From Pseudomonas alkylphenolica (GTDB lineage: Bacteria > Pseudomonadota > Gammaproteobacteria > Pseudomonadales > Pseudomonadaceae): a DNA stretch of 64,000 bases. The first letter of the stretch is position 1. Each line of letters begins with the position of its first letter. The stretch is from NCBI RefSeq assembly GCF_016009175.1, contig NZ_JADUCM010000005.1:62001-126000 (forward strand), read 5' to 3'. This document shows, piece by piece, positions 46,510-56,103 of this stretch. The position numbers and the translations under genes are program-made. The notes under the pieces were generated by a model, which was given only the letters and a program-made list of their open reading frames with translations, searched no databases and was not told the DNA's origin.

Positions 46510-46794
46510 TCATTTTTTCTTCAGGCAATTGCTCATGAACGCGTTGCGCTCATCGCCCTTGAGCGCCTTGGTCGCGGCGTCGGCACTGCAGGTTTTCATT
46601 TTTTCCTGCTGGGGTGTCAACGGCTTGGCCTTCAGGCAATTGCTCATGAACGCATTGCGCTCATCGCCCTTGAGGGCTTTGGCGCTGGCATCGGCGTTGC
46701 AGGTTCGCATTTTTTCCTGCTGCGGGGTGTCGGCAACGCTGTACGAACACATCAACAACCCCACCAGCAGCAGCGGCAAACGCAGGTGCGTCAT
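46510..46794 (-). CDS. psiF: PsiF-repeat secreted protein
   Basis: This 94-residue precursor has a signal peptide (LRLPLLLVGLLMCSYSVA) and two copies of the PsiF repeat (QQEKMRTCNADASAKALKGD and QQEKMKTCSADAATKALKGD, each followed by ERNAFMSNCLK). Each repeat has two cysteines. In E. coli psiF is induced by phosphate starvation, but no Pho box was recognised here. The ATG has GGAGAG six bases upstream. Function unknown. Confidence 0.88.
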   Translation of the reverse strand: MTHLRLPLLLVGLLMCSYSVADTPQQEKMRTCNADASAKALKGDERNAFMSNCLKAKPLTPQQEKMKTCSADAATKALKGDERNAFMSNCLKKK

Positions 46795-46992
46795 GGTCTT
46801 CTCTCCTCGTCGCCGCACTCAGTGCGCGGCATCGACAAAAGTGTAGACAAGATTTTCTGCAGGCCCTCGGCCGGGGCAAGTCTCAAGTACGGTCCTGAAA
46901 TGTGCCCGCGAAGCCGAATTATCGCCGTACGGTACAACCAACACGAAAAACCAAGGGATAATGGCCGGCTGTACCTTCAGAGCTTGTGTTTG

Positions 46993-47889
46993 ATGAATTA
47001 TGCGTTCCCCTTGCTGGCCATCCTGATCTGGGCTGGCAATACAGTGATCACCAAGATGTCGGCCGGTGCGATCTTTCCGGCCGAAATCGGCTTCTATCGC
47101 TGGCTGCTGGCCGGCGTGCTGTTCACGCCGTTCCTGCTACGCCCGATGCTGCGCCGCTGGAGCGATATCCGCCCCAACCTGGGCAAGATTTTCATCCTCG
47201 GCGTACTGGGCATGGCGGTGTACCAGAGCCTGGCCTACTTCGCCGCCGCCATCACCAGCGCCACCAACATGGGCATCATTCTGTCGCTGATGCCCTTGAT
47301 GTCACTGGCCATGGCCATCATCAGCCTGGGGCTGCGCCTGACCTACGGCGCGCTGATCGGCGCGCTGGTGTCGTTCTGCGGTGTAATGGTGGTGGTCTCG
47401 GCCGGCGATCCGGCGATGTTGCTGCAACACGGCGTCAACGGTGGCGACGCCCTGATGCTGATTGCCACCCTCGCCTACGCGCTCTACAGCACCTTGCTGA
47501 AGAAATGGCAGCTGCGCCTGCCACCCCTGCTGCTGCTTTACCTGCAAGTGCTGGTGGCAATCATCGTGCTGTTCCCATTGTTCGTGTTTTCAGAGAAAAC
47601 CGGCCTGGGTAGCGGCAATATCGGCCTGGTGCTGTATGCCTGCGTGCTGGCCTCGATGGTTGCGCCGCTGGTGTGGATGCAGGCGGTCAGCCGCTTGGGG
47701 CCAAGCCGCACCACGCTGTTCTTCAACCTGTTGCCGGCAGTCACCGCGGTTATTGCCGCACTGGTGCTCGACGAGCAACTGGCCCTGTACCACCTGGGTG
47801 GCGGCCTGCTGACCCTGGCCGGGGTGATTCTCGCCGAACGCTGGAAAACGCCGGTACGCCCTGCCAGTGCTACAGCCCCGCAGCCTTGA
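46993..47889 (+). CDS. EamA/DMT family transporter
   Basis: The 298-residue protein has ten membrane segments in two EamA repeats, each with an internal AITSATNMGIILSLMPLM/ASMVAPLVWMQAVSRLGPSRT type segment. Such proteins export amino acids or other metabolites. The start MNYAFPLLAILIWAGNTVITK begins the first membrane helix; a much longer upstream in-frame stretch overlaps genes on the other strand and is not coding. The end overlaps the convergent lipase gene by 20 bases. Substrate unknown. Confidence 0.85.
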   Translation: MNYAFPLLAILIWAGNTVITKMSAGAIFPAEIGFYRWLLAGVLFTPFLLRPMLRRWSDIRPNLGKIFILGVLGMAVYQSLAYFAAAITSATNMGIILSLMPLMSLAMAIISLGLRLTYGALIGALVSFCGVMVVVSAGDPAMLLQHGVNGGDALMLIATLAYALYSTLLKKWQLRLPPLLLLYLQVLVAIIVLFPLFVFSEKTGLGSGNIGLVLYACVLASMVAPLVWMQAVSRLGPSRTTLFFNLLPAVTAVIAALVLDEQLALYHLGGGLLTLAGVILAERWKTPVRPASATAPQP

Positions 47890-48760
47890 GGCGGGCGGCA
47901 TGCTCGGTGAACAGGCGCACCGGCTCGGCCCCCTTGCCTACCGCACCCAGTGACTGATTGACGATGTCCAGGTGATCGAGCGGATAGTCATCGCCGATCA
48001 CCTGGCCCAAATGCGAGCTGTAGCGCCCGACCATGCCGTCGCAATGACCGGCTTCATGGACGAAGGTTTTGGCAAACAATCGGCAAAAGCGGTTACTGCC
48101 GTCCAGACGGTTCAGGCCTTGGTCGGTCAACCCCGGCTGCAAGGTGCCGGACCACGAGTAGTAGCGCACACCGCCCACTTCGGCCGGTCCCTCGCCGCCC
48201 CAGGTGTTGGGCAGCCCCTGCGGGTACGCTTGGTTGAACAGCGCAACCCCGGCACGGGTCAGCGAATGGTGCGAGGCATGCACGTCAATCGGCAGCCTGG
48301 GCCCACGCCAACCGGTCTCCAGCCAGCCCAGCAGCACCCCCAGGCCATGTAACAGGGCCTTGAGCAGACGCCCCCGCGCAGAGTCGGCCGGGTATTTTTC
48401 GTGCAGGTAATCCGCCAGCTCCGAGCCATGGTTAGGCCCGGCAATCGAAGTGACCGAGGCCACCCACTCCGGCCGCTTGCCGGCCGCATAGCGCGCCGTC
48501 AGCGCGCCCTGGCTGTGGCCCAGCAGGTTGACCTTGTCGGCACCGGTCTGCTGGCGAATGTCAGCGATGATCTGCAGTAACTGCTCGCCACGTACTTCGG
48601 TGGAGTTGATCGGCGACACCTGAATGGCAAACACCCTGGCCCCACCCCGGCGCAATGCCGAAACAATGCCGAACCAGTAGGGGTAAAGCACCAGGCGGAC
48701 GAAGCCAAGCATACCGGGCACCAGCACCAGTGGATAACGCGTGGCAAGTTCTTGAGCCAT
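47870..48760 (-). CDS. Triacylglycerol lipase-like alpha/beta hydrolase without signal peptide
   Basis: The 296-residue protein resembles true family I bacterial lipases. The oxyanion region is YPLVLVPGMLGF, the nucleophile elbow is GHSQG (Ser83), Asp241 lies in HCDGMVG and His263 in PLDHLDIVNQS; Asp265 corresponds to a calcium ligand of P. aeruginosa LipA. In contrast to LipA, no signal peptide is visible at the chosen ATG, and no lipase foldase gene is nearby, so secretion is doubtful. The upstream in-frame sequence to 48922 overlaps osmE on the other strand and is not convincing as an extension. Confidence 0.87.
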   Translation of the reverse strand: MAQELATRYPLVLVPGMLGFVRLVLYPYWFGIVSALRRGGARVFAIQVSPINSTEVRGEQLLQIIADIRQQTGADKVNLLGHSQGALTARYAAGKRPEWVASVTSIAGPNHGSELADYLHEKYPADSARGRLLKALLHGLGVLLGWLETGWRGPRLPIDVHASHHSLTRAGVALFNQAYPQGLPNTWGGEGPAEVGGVRYYSWSGTLQPGLTDQGLNRLDGSNRFCRLFAKTFVHEAGHCDGMVGRYSSHLGQVIGDDYPLDHLDIVNQSLGAVGKGAEPVRLFTEHAARLKAAGL

Positions 48761-48826
48761 GGCTGCATTTCCCGTTCCGTGGACTGTCGGCCCCACCCTA
48801 CAGGCAGTTTGATTGCAATCGCAATC

Positions 48827-48854
48827 GAACTCCCGGCGCTTGCTGCGGTTCCAA
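48827..48854 (+). promoter_or_regulatory. AlgU (sigma-22) type promoter for osmE
   Basis: GAACTC, 17 bases, then TCCAA matches the AlgU consensus GAACTT-N16/17-TCCAA with one change. The -10 lies about 30 bases before the osmE ATG. osmE is a known AlgU-dependent, osmotically induced gene in P. aeruginosa, which supports the call. Consensus match only. Confidence 0.68.
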
Positions 48855-48884
48855 CCCTGTAGACCCTCAGCAAGGAGCGGGACC

Positions 48885-49238
48885 ATGTACAAGCAGACCC
48901 TGGCAATCCTCCTGACCACCACCGCCCTGGCGGCTTGCGGTAGCCGTCCGGAAAACCCGGTCGACTACGTCACCTACCGCGACCAACCGCTGGTCAAGCA
49001 GGTCGAGAACGGCATGACCATGCAGCGGGTGATCGCCATCGGCGGCAGCCCCTCCAGCGTGATCGACCTGCCGCATGGCGGTACCTGCAACAACTACATC
49101 CTCAATCAGGAAGGCCATCAGCAAGCCTACTACGTGCGCTTCGACGCCACCGGGCATGTGGATGCCAAGGGTTTCAAGACCTGTGAACAGCGCCAGACCG
49201 ATGACCAAGCCGTAGAGAAAGCCAAAGCCGACATCTAG
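48885..49238 (+). CDS. osmE: Osmotically inducible lipoprotein OsmE
   Basis: The 117-residue precursor has a lipoprotein signal (LAILLTTTALAAC, lipobox cysteine at 18) and an SmpA/OmlA-type fold typical of OsmE (VKQVENGMTMQRVIAIGGSPSS). It is expected in the outer or inner membrane envelope, induced by osmotic stress. GGAGCGG precedes the ATG. The ferritin-like gene starts 14 bases after its stop, so the two form an operon. Confidence 0.92.
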   Translation: MYKQTLAILLTTTALAACGSRPENPVDYVTYRDQPLVKQVENGMTMQRVIAIGGSPSSVIDLPHGGTCNNYILNQEGHQQAYYVRFDATGHVDAKGFKTCEQRQTDDQAVEKAKADI

Positions 49239-49252
49239 CCCCGGAGAACACC

Positions 49253-49783
49253 ATGAGCACCGTTGAACTGACCGATGTGAAAACCCTGCGCAAACGTGCC
49301 CGCCAGCATGTCGAGCAAGGCGCCGTGACTGAAGGCTACAACGCCGACCGCGAGCAGATCCTGCGGCTGCTCAACGAGTCGCTGGCAACCGAATGGGTCT
49401 GCGCCCTGCGCTACAAACGCCACTACTTCATGGCCAGCGGCATCAAGGCCAGCGTGGCGGCCGAGGAGTTTCTCGAACATGCCACCCAGGAACTGGAGCA
49501 TGCCGACAAACTGGCCGAGCGCATTGTGCAGCTCGGGGGCGAGCCGGACCTGAACCCGGATAACCTGAGCAAGCATTCCCATGCGCAATACGTGGAAGGC
49601 AAGAACCTTGAAGAAATGGTCCTTGAAGACCTGGTTGCCGAGCGTATCGCCATCGACAGTTACCGCGAGATCATCCAGTACATCGGTGAATCCGACCCCA
49701 CCACACGGCGCATCTTCGAAGAGATCCTGGCCCAGGAAGAAGAGCATGCCGATGACATGGCCGACCTGCTCAAAGGCCTTTGA
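49253..49783 (+). CDS. Bacterioferritin-like/ferritin-like diiron protein
   Basis: The 176-residue protein has a four-helix ferritin-like fold: NESLATEWVCALRYKRHYF, HATQELEHADKLAERI (ExxH), DLVAERIAIDSYREIIQ and ILAQEEEHADDMADLL (ExxH). The two ExxH pairs and the intervening Glu form a diiron site. It resembles P. aeruginosa PA4880, called a probable bacterioferritin and sometimes Dps. It is behind osmE, suggesting co-expression in stress. Iron storage or protection is inferred from the fold. Confidence 0.87.
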   Translation: MSTVELTDVKTLRKRARQHVEQGAVTEGYNADREQILRLLNESLATEWVCALRYKRHYFMASGIKASVAAEEFLEHATQELEHADKLAERIVQLGGEPDLNPDNLSKHSHAQYVEGKNLEEMVLEDLVAERIAIDSYREIIQYIGESDPTTRRIFEEILAQEEEHADDMADLLKGL

Positions 49784-49788
49784 GAAAC

Positions 49789-49822
49789 TTCGCGGCGGTC
49801 CAGCGTCCCGGACCGCCGCGAA
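49789..49822. terminator. Bidirectional terminator between ferritin-like gene and asmA
   Basis: TTCGCGGCGGTCC and GGACCGCCGCGAA are exact complements around an 8-base loop. It lies in the 53-base gap of two convergent genes. No long T tract, but the stem is very stable. Confidence 0.78.
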
Positions 49823-49836
49823 CAGCCGCACTTAAC

Positions 49837-51897
49837 TTAACCGGCCTTCACCGTCCTCGGTGCCTTCCCCGACTTCATCTGCTCAAGCAACGGCGTGCAC
49901 TGATTGGGCACATCGCCGCCCGGTGCCACCAGCGCCAGCAGGCCTGCCGCCGGACCGACCAGCACCCCCAGCGCAACCATTCCCGCACCGCGCAAGGCCA
50001 GCGGCACTGCCTGCACGCCGGCACTGGGCTTGGCAAACGGGCCGCGCACATACAACGGTGAGCGCAGCGAGAACAGACGTACGCCCTTGGACTCGGGATT
50101 GATCTTCAGGTCCAGCTGCTCGCTGGCGAAGTTGGCCGTGCCATTGATGTAGATGATCGCGTTCTCGGTGTCGAAGACAAACAGGCGCGTGGTCGCCAGG
50201 CCAATCTTGATACCGAAGTCGGCAGCCGCGCAGTTGATTTTCACCTCCTTGTCGCCAAACAACTGGCCGATGACGTAGTTACCCACATTCAGCCCGGCGA
50301 TCTCCATAAGCCCACGGCTGATGGCACCATCGTTGATCAGCATCTTCAGGTTGCCATTGGCGGTGCCCAGCAGGGCGGCCACCGAATTTCCCCGGCCTTT
50401 CAGATCGGCATCGCCATTGAGTTCGCCAAAGCTGGTTTTCATCGGCTCGAAGGTGGGGAACAGCTGTTTGAGTTTGAAGCCCCGCGCACTCAGCTGAGCC
50501 TGTCCTTGCAACGGCACCGCGCGCCCGTCGAGGCGAATCTGTGCATCCAGTTTGCCGCCGGCAATGCCAAAGCGCAGCGGCTCAAGGCGCAACACCCCGT
50601 CGTCGAGGACAACGTGACTGGACAGGTCGGTGAACGGCAGCGACTCGCTGTGCACGATGCGCTTGCCACTGAAGGTCACGTCGGCATCCATCGCCCGCCA
50701 ACGCTCGGTACGGAACTCCTCGACCGGCAGCACCTTGCCGGCCGGCTGCTTGCTGGCGCCACCACGAGCTTTCTGTTCAGCGTTGGAGTCGGCACCAATC
50801 AGCGGTGCCAGGTCCTTGAACAGCAGCTGGTTGGACACCAGGTTACCGCTGAGCTTGGGTCGCGGCTGGCTGGCGGCAAACGTCAGGTCGCCATGGATAT
50901 CGCTGTTACCGATCTTGCCGTTGAAGCCTTCGTAGCGAAACAGCGCGCCTCCCGGCTCATGCAGCTTGGCCACCAGATGACCGTCGGTGGCGTACGGCGG
51001 GGAGTCCGGCAGCGTTACACCGGTCAAGGGATAGAGGTTGCCCAGGCTAGCACCCGACAGCCGCAGGCGCAGGTCGAGGGCACCCAGGTTACGCGGGTCG
51101 GTCAGGGTGCCGGCAAGGACAATGCGCGTATCGGCGATCTGCAGGTCAGCCTGCAACGGAAAGGGCTGACTCGCGTCCTGAAGTGCCAGCAAGCCGCCAA
51201 TCTTGCCTTCGCCGGCAAGCGCCTGGCCCTTGTAACGCCCTTTGACCTTCAGGCCAAAGGCATAGTCCTGAGCCCCACCAGCCTTTGCTGCCGAAGCCTT
51301 GCCAACGATATCGCCGAACGGCACCGGTTTGCCCAGCGGGTCGATCAGCACGTCCAGACGGGTTTTCAGGGTCTGGTCATCCAGGCTTACCTGGCCTTTG
51401 TCGAAGCCAATGGCGCCGATGTCGAGCACCCAGGCCGAAGGCTCGGCGTGTTCATCCTTGGGGCCGAAGTCGAATGTCCAGTTGGCACGGCCGTCGGCCA
51501 GGCGCTTGAGGCTGGCAGTAGGCTGGTTCAGGTCGATACGCGGGATGACAATCTGTTGAAACAGCAACGGCAAGGGCGCAAGGCGGAACTCGACCTGCTT
51601 GAGGCTGACCATCTGCGGCTCTTTGAGCCAGTCAGGATTGCCCAGGGTCAGGTCCTGGGCGATAAAACGCGGCCAGGGTACCCACGCCCGCCAGCCCCCC
51701 TGCTCCGGCTCGCGCTGCCAGCGGACCTGCAGATCGCCGTTGATGGCGAAGGGACGGTGCAACGCCTCGGAGACTTTGGCGTTAAGCATCGGCTTGACCC
51801 GGTTCCAGTCAAAGGTGGCAATCACCACGACCAGTATCGTCAGCAGCAACAGCAGGCTGGCAAAGGTCCAGGTGAGGATTCTGGCGGGACGCGTCAT
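49837..51897 (-). CDS. AsmA family protein
   Basis: The 686-residue protein has one N-terminal membrane segment (LLLLLTILVVVIATFDWNRVKPMLNAKVSEAL) and a long periplasmic beta-rich region, with the AsmA_2-like C-terminal part (LNGDADLKGRGNSVAALLGTANGNLKMLINDGAISRG). AsmA-like proteins span the periplasm and are linked to phospholipid transport to the outer membrane. The 327-bp upstream region contains no gene; the promoter was not recognised. The exact paralogue is uncertain. Confidence 0.87.
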   Translation of the reverse strand: MTRPARILTWTFASLLLLLTILVVVIATFDWNRVKPMLNAKVSEALHRPFAINGDLQVRWQREPEQGGWRAWVPWPRFIAQDLTLGNPDWLKEPQMVSLKQVEFRLAPLPLLFQQIVIPRIDLNQPTASLKRLADGRANWTFDFGPKDEHAEPSAWVLDIGAIGFDKGQVSLDDQTLKTRLDVLIDPLGKPVPFGDIVGKASAAKAGGAQDYAFGLKVKGRYKGQALAGEGKIGGLLALQDASQPFPLQADLQIADTRIVLAGTLTDPRNLGALDLRLRLSGASLGNLYPLTGVTLPDSPPYATDGHLVAKLHEPGGALFRYEGFNGKIGNSDIHGDLTFAASQPRPKLSGNLVSNQLLFKDLAPLIGADSNAEQKARGGASKQPAGKVLPVEEFRTERWRAMDADVTFSGKRIVHSESLPFTDLSSHVVLDDGVLRLEPLRFGIAGGKLDAQIRLDGRAVPLQGQAQLSARGFKLKQLFPTFEPMKTSFGELNGDADLKGRGNSVAALLGTANGNLKMLINDGAISRGLMEIAGLNVGNYVIGQLFGDKEVKINCAAADFGIKIGLATTRLFVFDTENAIIYINGTANFASEQLDLKINPESKGVRLFSLRSPLYVRGPFAKPSAGVQAVPLALRGAGMVALGVLVGPAAGLLALVAPGGDVPNQCTPLLEQMKSGKAPRTVKAG

Positions 51898-52224
51898 TGC
51901 GGATTCTCCTTGCGATCACCGGGCCAAGGTGGGCGATTTGATAGCACGTATTCTTCGGACTGATGAAACGCCCAAGGGTTTAACCGACGTTGCATGATAG
52001 CGGCTGATAGCGCGGTTTTTTCTTGATTGTTCCTCGATACGACCTTGGTCTACACGCCCCCAAGACGGTTTTGAGACCGCCTGGAACACCCGGGCTAGAG
52101 CACCTGCGGCAAAACATCAATTCCGTTGATTGTTACCATTATCTTTATGAACTTTTATCTCCCGCCCCCCGGCGTAGCATTGGCTCCGTACCCACTTTCC
52201 AGCACCACCACGGAGCACCGAACA
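51898..52224. other. Gene-free stretch between asmA and the repeat protein gene
   Basis: I see no credible gene here. It is AT-richer toward the right end (52115-52160) and contains TTGATT and TATCTT but not at promoter spacing. It must hold the divergent promoters of asmA (minus) and the repeat protein (plus). Confidence 0.5.
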
Positions 52225-52680
52225 ATGAAACGCCAATTACTCCTGAGCTTGTCCCTGTCGATCCTGGCCGCCAATGCCTTCGCCATTCCTGCCGCCGACC
52301 AAAGCCTGACGGCTGAATCGCGCTCCAGCTCGGCGGTGATCTCACAGCCATTGAACACCCTGGCCGAAGGCGGTTCTGATCGCCTGAAAGAGCGCAACGT
52401 CCGCGTTGCCGAAGGCGGTTCCGATCGTCTGCTGGAGCGCACCAATCGCGTCGCCGAAGGCGGTTCCGATCGCCTGCTGGAGCGTACCAATCGCGTCGCC
52501 GAAGGCGGTTCCGATCGCCTGTTGGAGCGTACCAATCGCGTCGCCGAAGGCGGTTCCGATCGCTTGCTGGAACGCACCAACCGCGTCGCCGAAGGTGGCT
52601 CCGATCGCTTGAACGCACGCTTTCAGGTTGCCGAAGGTGGCGCTGACCGCCTGATCGAACAGAACCACCGTGTGAGCTGA
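52225..52680 (+). CDS. Secreted protein of seven 15-residue repeats (AEGGSDRL)
   Basis: The 151-residue precursor has a signal peptide (MKRQLLLSLSLSILAANAFA), a Ser-rich segment and then seven tandem copies of VAEGGSDRLLERTNR. Copies two to five are identical in protein sequence; the first, sixth and seventh differ, and the sixth is one residue shorter. No cysteine or anchoring motif is seen. I believe similar Pseudomonas proteins have been labelled phage infection protein, but cannot confirm this. Function unknown. A GGAGC ribosome site precedes the ATG and a strong terminator follows. Confidence 0.82.
   Translation: MKRQLLLSLSLSILAANAFAIPAADQSLTAESRSSSAVISQPLNTLAEGGSDRLKERNVRVAEGGSDRLLERTNRVAEGGSDRLLERTNRVAEGGSDRLLERTNRVAEGGSDRLLERTNRVAEGGSDRLNARFQVAEGGADRLIEQNHRVS
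52360..52671 (+). repeat. 45-bp coding tandem repeat, seven copies
   Basis: Units of 45 bases, with the sixth at 42, encode the AEGGSDRL repeats. The middle four are nearly identical at DNA level, differing mostly at third positions. High identity suggests recent expansion or ongoing homogenisation, so copy number may vary among strains. Confidence 0.92.
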
Positions 52681-52729
52681 CGCCTATGCCACACAATAAG
52701 AGATCCCAGCCTTGCAACGGTTCCCCTCC

Positions 52730-52760
52730 AAGCCCGGTCAATTGACCGGGCTTTGTTTTT
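52730..52760 (+). terminator. Intrinsic terminator after the repeat protein gene
   Basis: AAGCCCGGTCAA and TTGACCGGGCTT form a perfect 24-base palindrome followed by TGTTTTT. This is a strong Rho-independent terminator. Confidence 0.9.
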
Positions 52761-52814
52761 CCCGGCGCAGGCTATTAGAGTGCAGGGCTGTTTGACTGCC
52801 AACCGATACTCGCC

Positions 52815-53444
52815 ATGCTGCCGCGCGCCGAACAAAAACAACAGACCCGCCAAGCTTTGCTGGATGCCGCCCGCCACCTGATGGAAAGTGGCCGGGGCTT
52901 TGGCAGCATCAGCCTGCGCGAAGTGAGTAAATTCGCGGGTATTGTGCCCACCGGTTTTTACCGGCATTTCTCCGACATGGACCAGCTTGGCCTGGCCCTG
53001 GTCAATGAAGTCGGCGAAACCTTTCGCCAGACCATTCGCCTGGTTCGCCACAACGAGCTCGAACTCGGTGGCATTACCGACGCCTCGGTGCGCATCTTCC
53101 TCGACGTGGTTGCCGCCAATCGTCCACAGTTCCTGTTCCTCGCCCGCGAGCAATACGGTGGTTCGCAGCCGGTACGCCAGGCGATCGCCACCCTGCGCCA
53201 GGGCATCAGTTCGGACCTGGCGACCGACCTTGAGCGCATGCCGCGCTGGCAGCACCTGGACAGCGCCGCCCTCTCGGTAATCGCCGACCTGGTGGTCAAA
53301 ACCGTGTTTGCCACCTTGCCGGAACTGATCGACGAACCTGACGACGATGGCGCAAACGCCCTGAGTGCGCAGGACAAGATCACCCAGCAATTGCGCTTCA
53401 TCTTTGTCGGCGCCAAGCACTGGCAGGGCCTGAGCAGTCTCTAG
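52815..53444 (+). CDS. TetR family regulator, DesT/FabR-like
   Basis: The 209-residue repressor has an N-terminal helix-turn-helix (SISLREVSKFAGIVPTGFYRHFSDMDQLG) and a ligand-binding helical domain. The helix-turn-helix region resembles FabR of E. coli and DesT of P. aeruginosa, which sense unsaturated and saturated acyl-CoA and control unsaturated fatty acid genes. No desaturase genes are next to it in this window; an AGE-family gene follows instead. The name DesT is likely but not proven, so no symbol is given. Confidence 0.82.
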   Translation: MLPRAEQKQQTRQALLDAARHLMESGRGFGSISLREVSKFAGIVPTGFYRHFSDMDQLGLALVNEVGETFRQTIRLVRHNELELGGITDASVRIFLDVVAANRPQFLFLAREQYGGSQPVRQAIATLRQGISSDLATDLERMPRWQHLDSAALSVIADLVVKTVFATLPELIDEPDDDGANALSAQDKITQQLRFIFVGAKHWQGLSSL

Positions 53445-53521
53445 GCATCGTCACAGCGCCGTTCCCGTGGGGTTTCCTGCTACCATGCGCGCAAACGCAC
53501 CAACCGCGACGACTCTTCTCC

Positions 53522-54631
53522 ATGCCCGACCTTCGTACTGCCCAGCCTGAATTGCCTGCCCTGCTCGAACAGGTCAAGACGCACTTTACCCAGCGCATCG
53601 TGCCGCTCTGGCAAGGTCCGGGCTGGAATGCGGAACTGGCCCTGCCTTTCGAAGCACTCGATCCGCAGCATCAGCCGCTGCCGGTACAGCGTTATCGGGC
53701 CATGGCCTGTGCCCGCCAGCTCTACCTGTTCAGCAGCCGCATCGACGAACCCGGTGCCCGCGAACGCGCGGCGGCGCTGTTTCGTTCGCTGCAGCGGCAT
53801 TTCCACGATGCCGAGCACGGTGGCTGGTTCTACAGCATCGACGCCCAGGGCAAACCGCTGGACCGGCGCAAAGACCTCTACACCCACGCGTTCATCATTT
53901 TTGCCTGCGCCCATTACTGGGGCCAGGTGCGCGAGTCACTGGTCGAATCCACGCTCAACGCGGCCTTGAGCGTGGTGGCCGAGCGTTTCGCCCGCGATGA
54001 CGGGTTGTATGAGGCGAGTCTCGATGAAGACTGGTCGGACGTGGGCAGCGGCCCCCTGCAAAACCCGTTGATGCACCTGGCCGAAGCGTTCCTCGCCACC
54101 CTCGCGGTGCGCGACGATGAAGCGGTGCAACAGGCCCTGTTGGCGTTGGCCGACGCCATGCAACAGCACTTCATCGATGCCGAACACGGGGTGATGCTGG
54201 AAAAACCGCGTGGTGCTGTGGATAACTGGTTCGAGCCTGGCCATCAGTTCGAATGGTTCTACCTGCTGGAGTCTTCACCGCTGCTGCGCGGCAGCGCGCT
54301 GCACGCCTCCCTCGACCGGGCGTTCGCCTATGCCGAGCAGTGCGGGGTGAAAGACACTGCGGCATTGGCCATGCTCAGCGCTGACGGCGAAGTGCGCGAT
54401 GCCACCCAGCGCATCTGGGCCCAGGCTGAATACCTGCGTGCCCTGGCCTTGCGCCCGGACAGCGCCGCCAAGGTGCTCGTCCAGCTACAGGCGCTGCAGC
54501 AGCGCTTCCTGCATGCCGGTGGCTGGTACGAGTGCCGTGATGCCGAAGGCGCGGTCAGCCGCAGCGATATGCCGTCGACCACGCCCTATCACCTGGCAAC
54601 CTGCCTGGAAGGGTTGCAGCGCCAGATCTGA
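53522..54631 (+). CDS. AGE family epimerase/isomerase
   Basis: The 369-residue protein belongs to the N-acylglucosamine 2-epimerase (AGE) fold, an alpha6/alpha6 barrel. It includes DPQHQPLPVQRYRAMACARQLYLFS at the first part, the KDLYTHAFIIFACAHYW loop with a conserved His, NPLMHLAEAFLATLA, and the late EPGHQFEWFYLLES motif with a catalytic His. Substrates of the family range from N-acetylglucosamine to mannose, and this one cannot be assigned. It follows the TetR gene by 77 bases. Confidence 0.83.
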   Translation: MPDLRTAQPELPALLEQVKTHFTQRIVPLWQGPGWNAELALPFEALDPQHQPLPVQRYRAMACARQLYLFSSRIDEPGARERAAALFRSLQRHFHDAEHGGWFYSIDAQGKPLDRRKDLYTHAFIIFACAHYWGQVRESLVESTLNAALSVVAERFARDDGLYEASLDEDWSDVGSGPLQNPLMHLAEAFLATLAVRDDEAVQQALLALADAMQQHFIDAEHGVMLEKPRGAVDNWFEPGHQFEWFYLLESSPLLRGSALHASLDRAFAYAEQCGVKDTAALAMLSADGEVRDATQRIWAQAEYLRALALRPDSAAKVLVQLQALQQRFLHAGGWYECRDAEGAVSRSDMPSTTPYHLATCLEGLQRQI

Positions 54632-54635
54632 CGCA

Positions 54636-54655
54636 ATCGCCGGCACGCCGGCGAT
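54636..54655. terminator. Hairpin between AGE-family gene and convergent ydfG
   Basis: ATCGCCGGC and GCCGGCGAT pair around a 2-base loop in the 30-base gap of two convergent genes. The stem would end both transcripts. No T tract. Confidence 0.6.
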
Positions 54656-54661
54656 CAGGCC

Positions 54662-56103
<1,442 letters not shown>

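Noticed and set aside
45949..46992. In-frame upstream extension of the EamA transporter
   Set aside because: It runs opposite the AI-2E and psiF genes, is Gln/Arg-rich and would place a membrane protein behind 348 odd residues.
52149..52180. GAACTT as an AlgU promoter for the repeat protein
   Set aside because: No -10 element like TCCAA or TCTGA occurs 16-17 bases downstream.
52145..52741. Minus-strand frames across the tandem repeat
   Set aside because: Repetition makes several frames open. Only the plus frame has a signal peptide, ribosome site and terminator.
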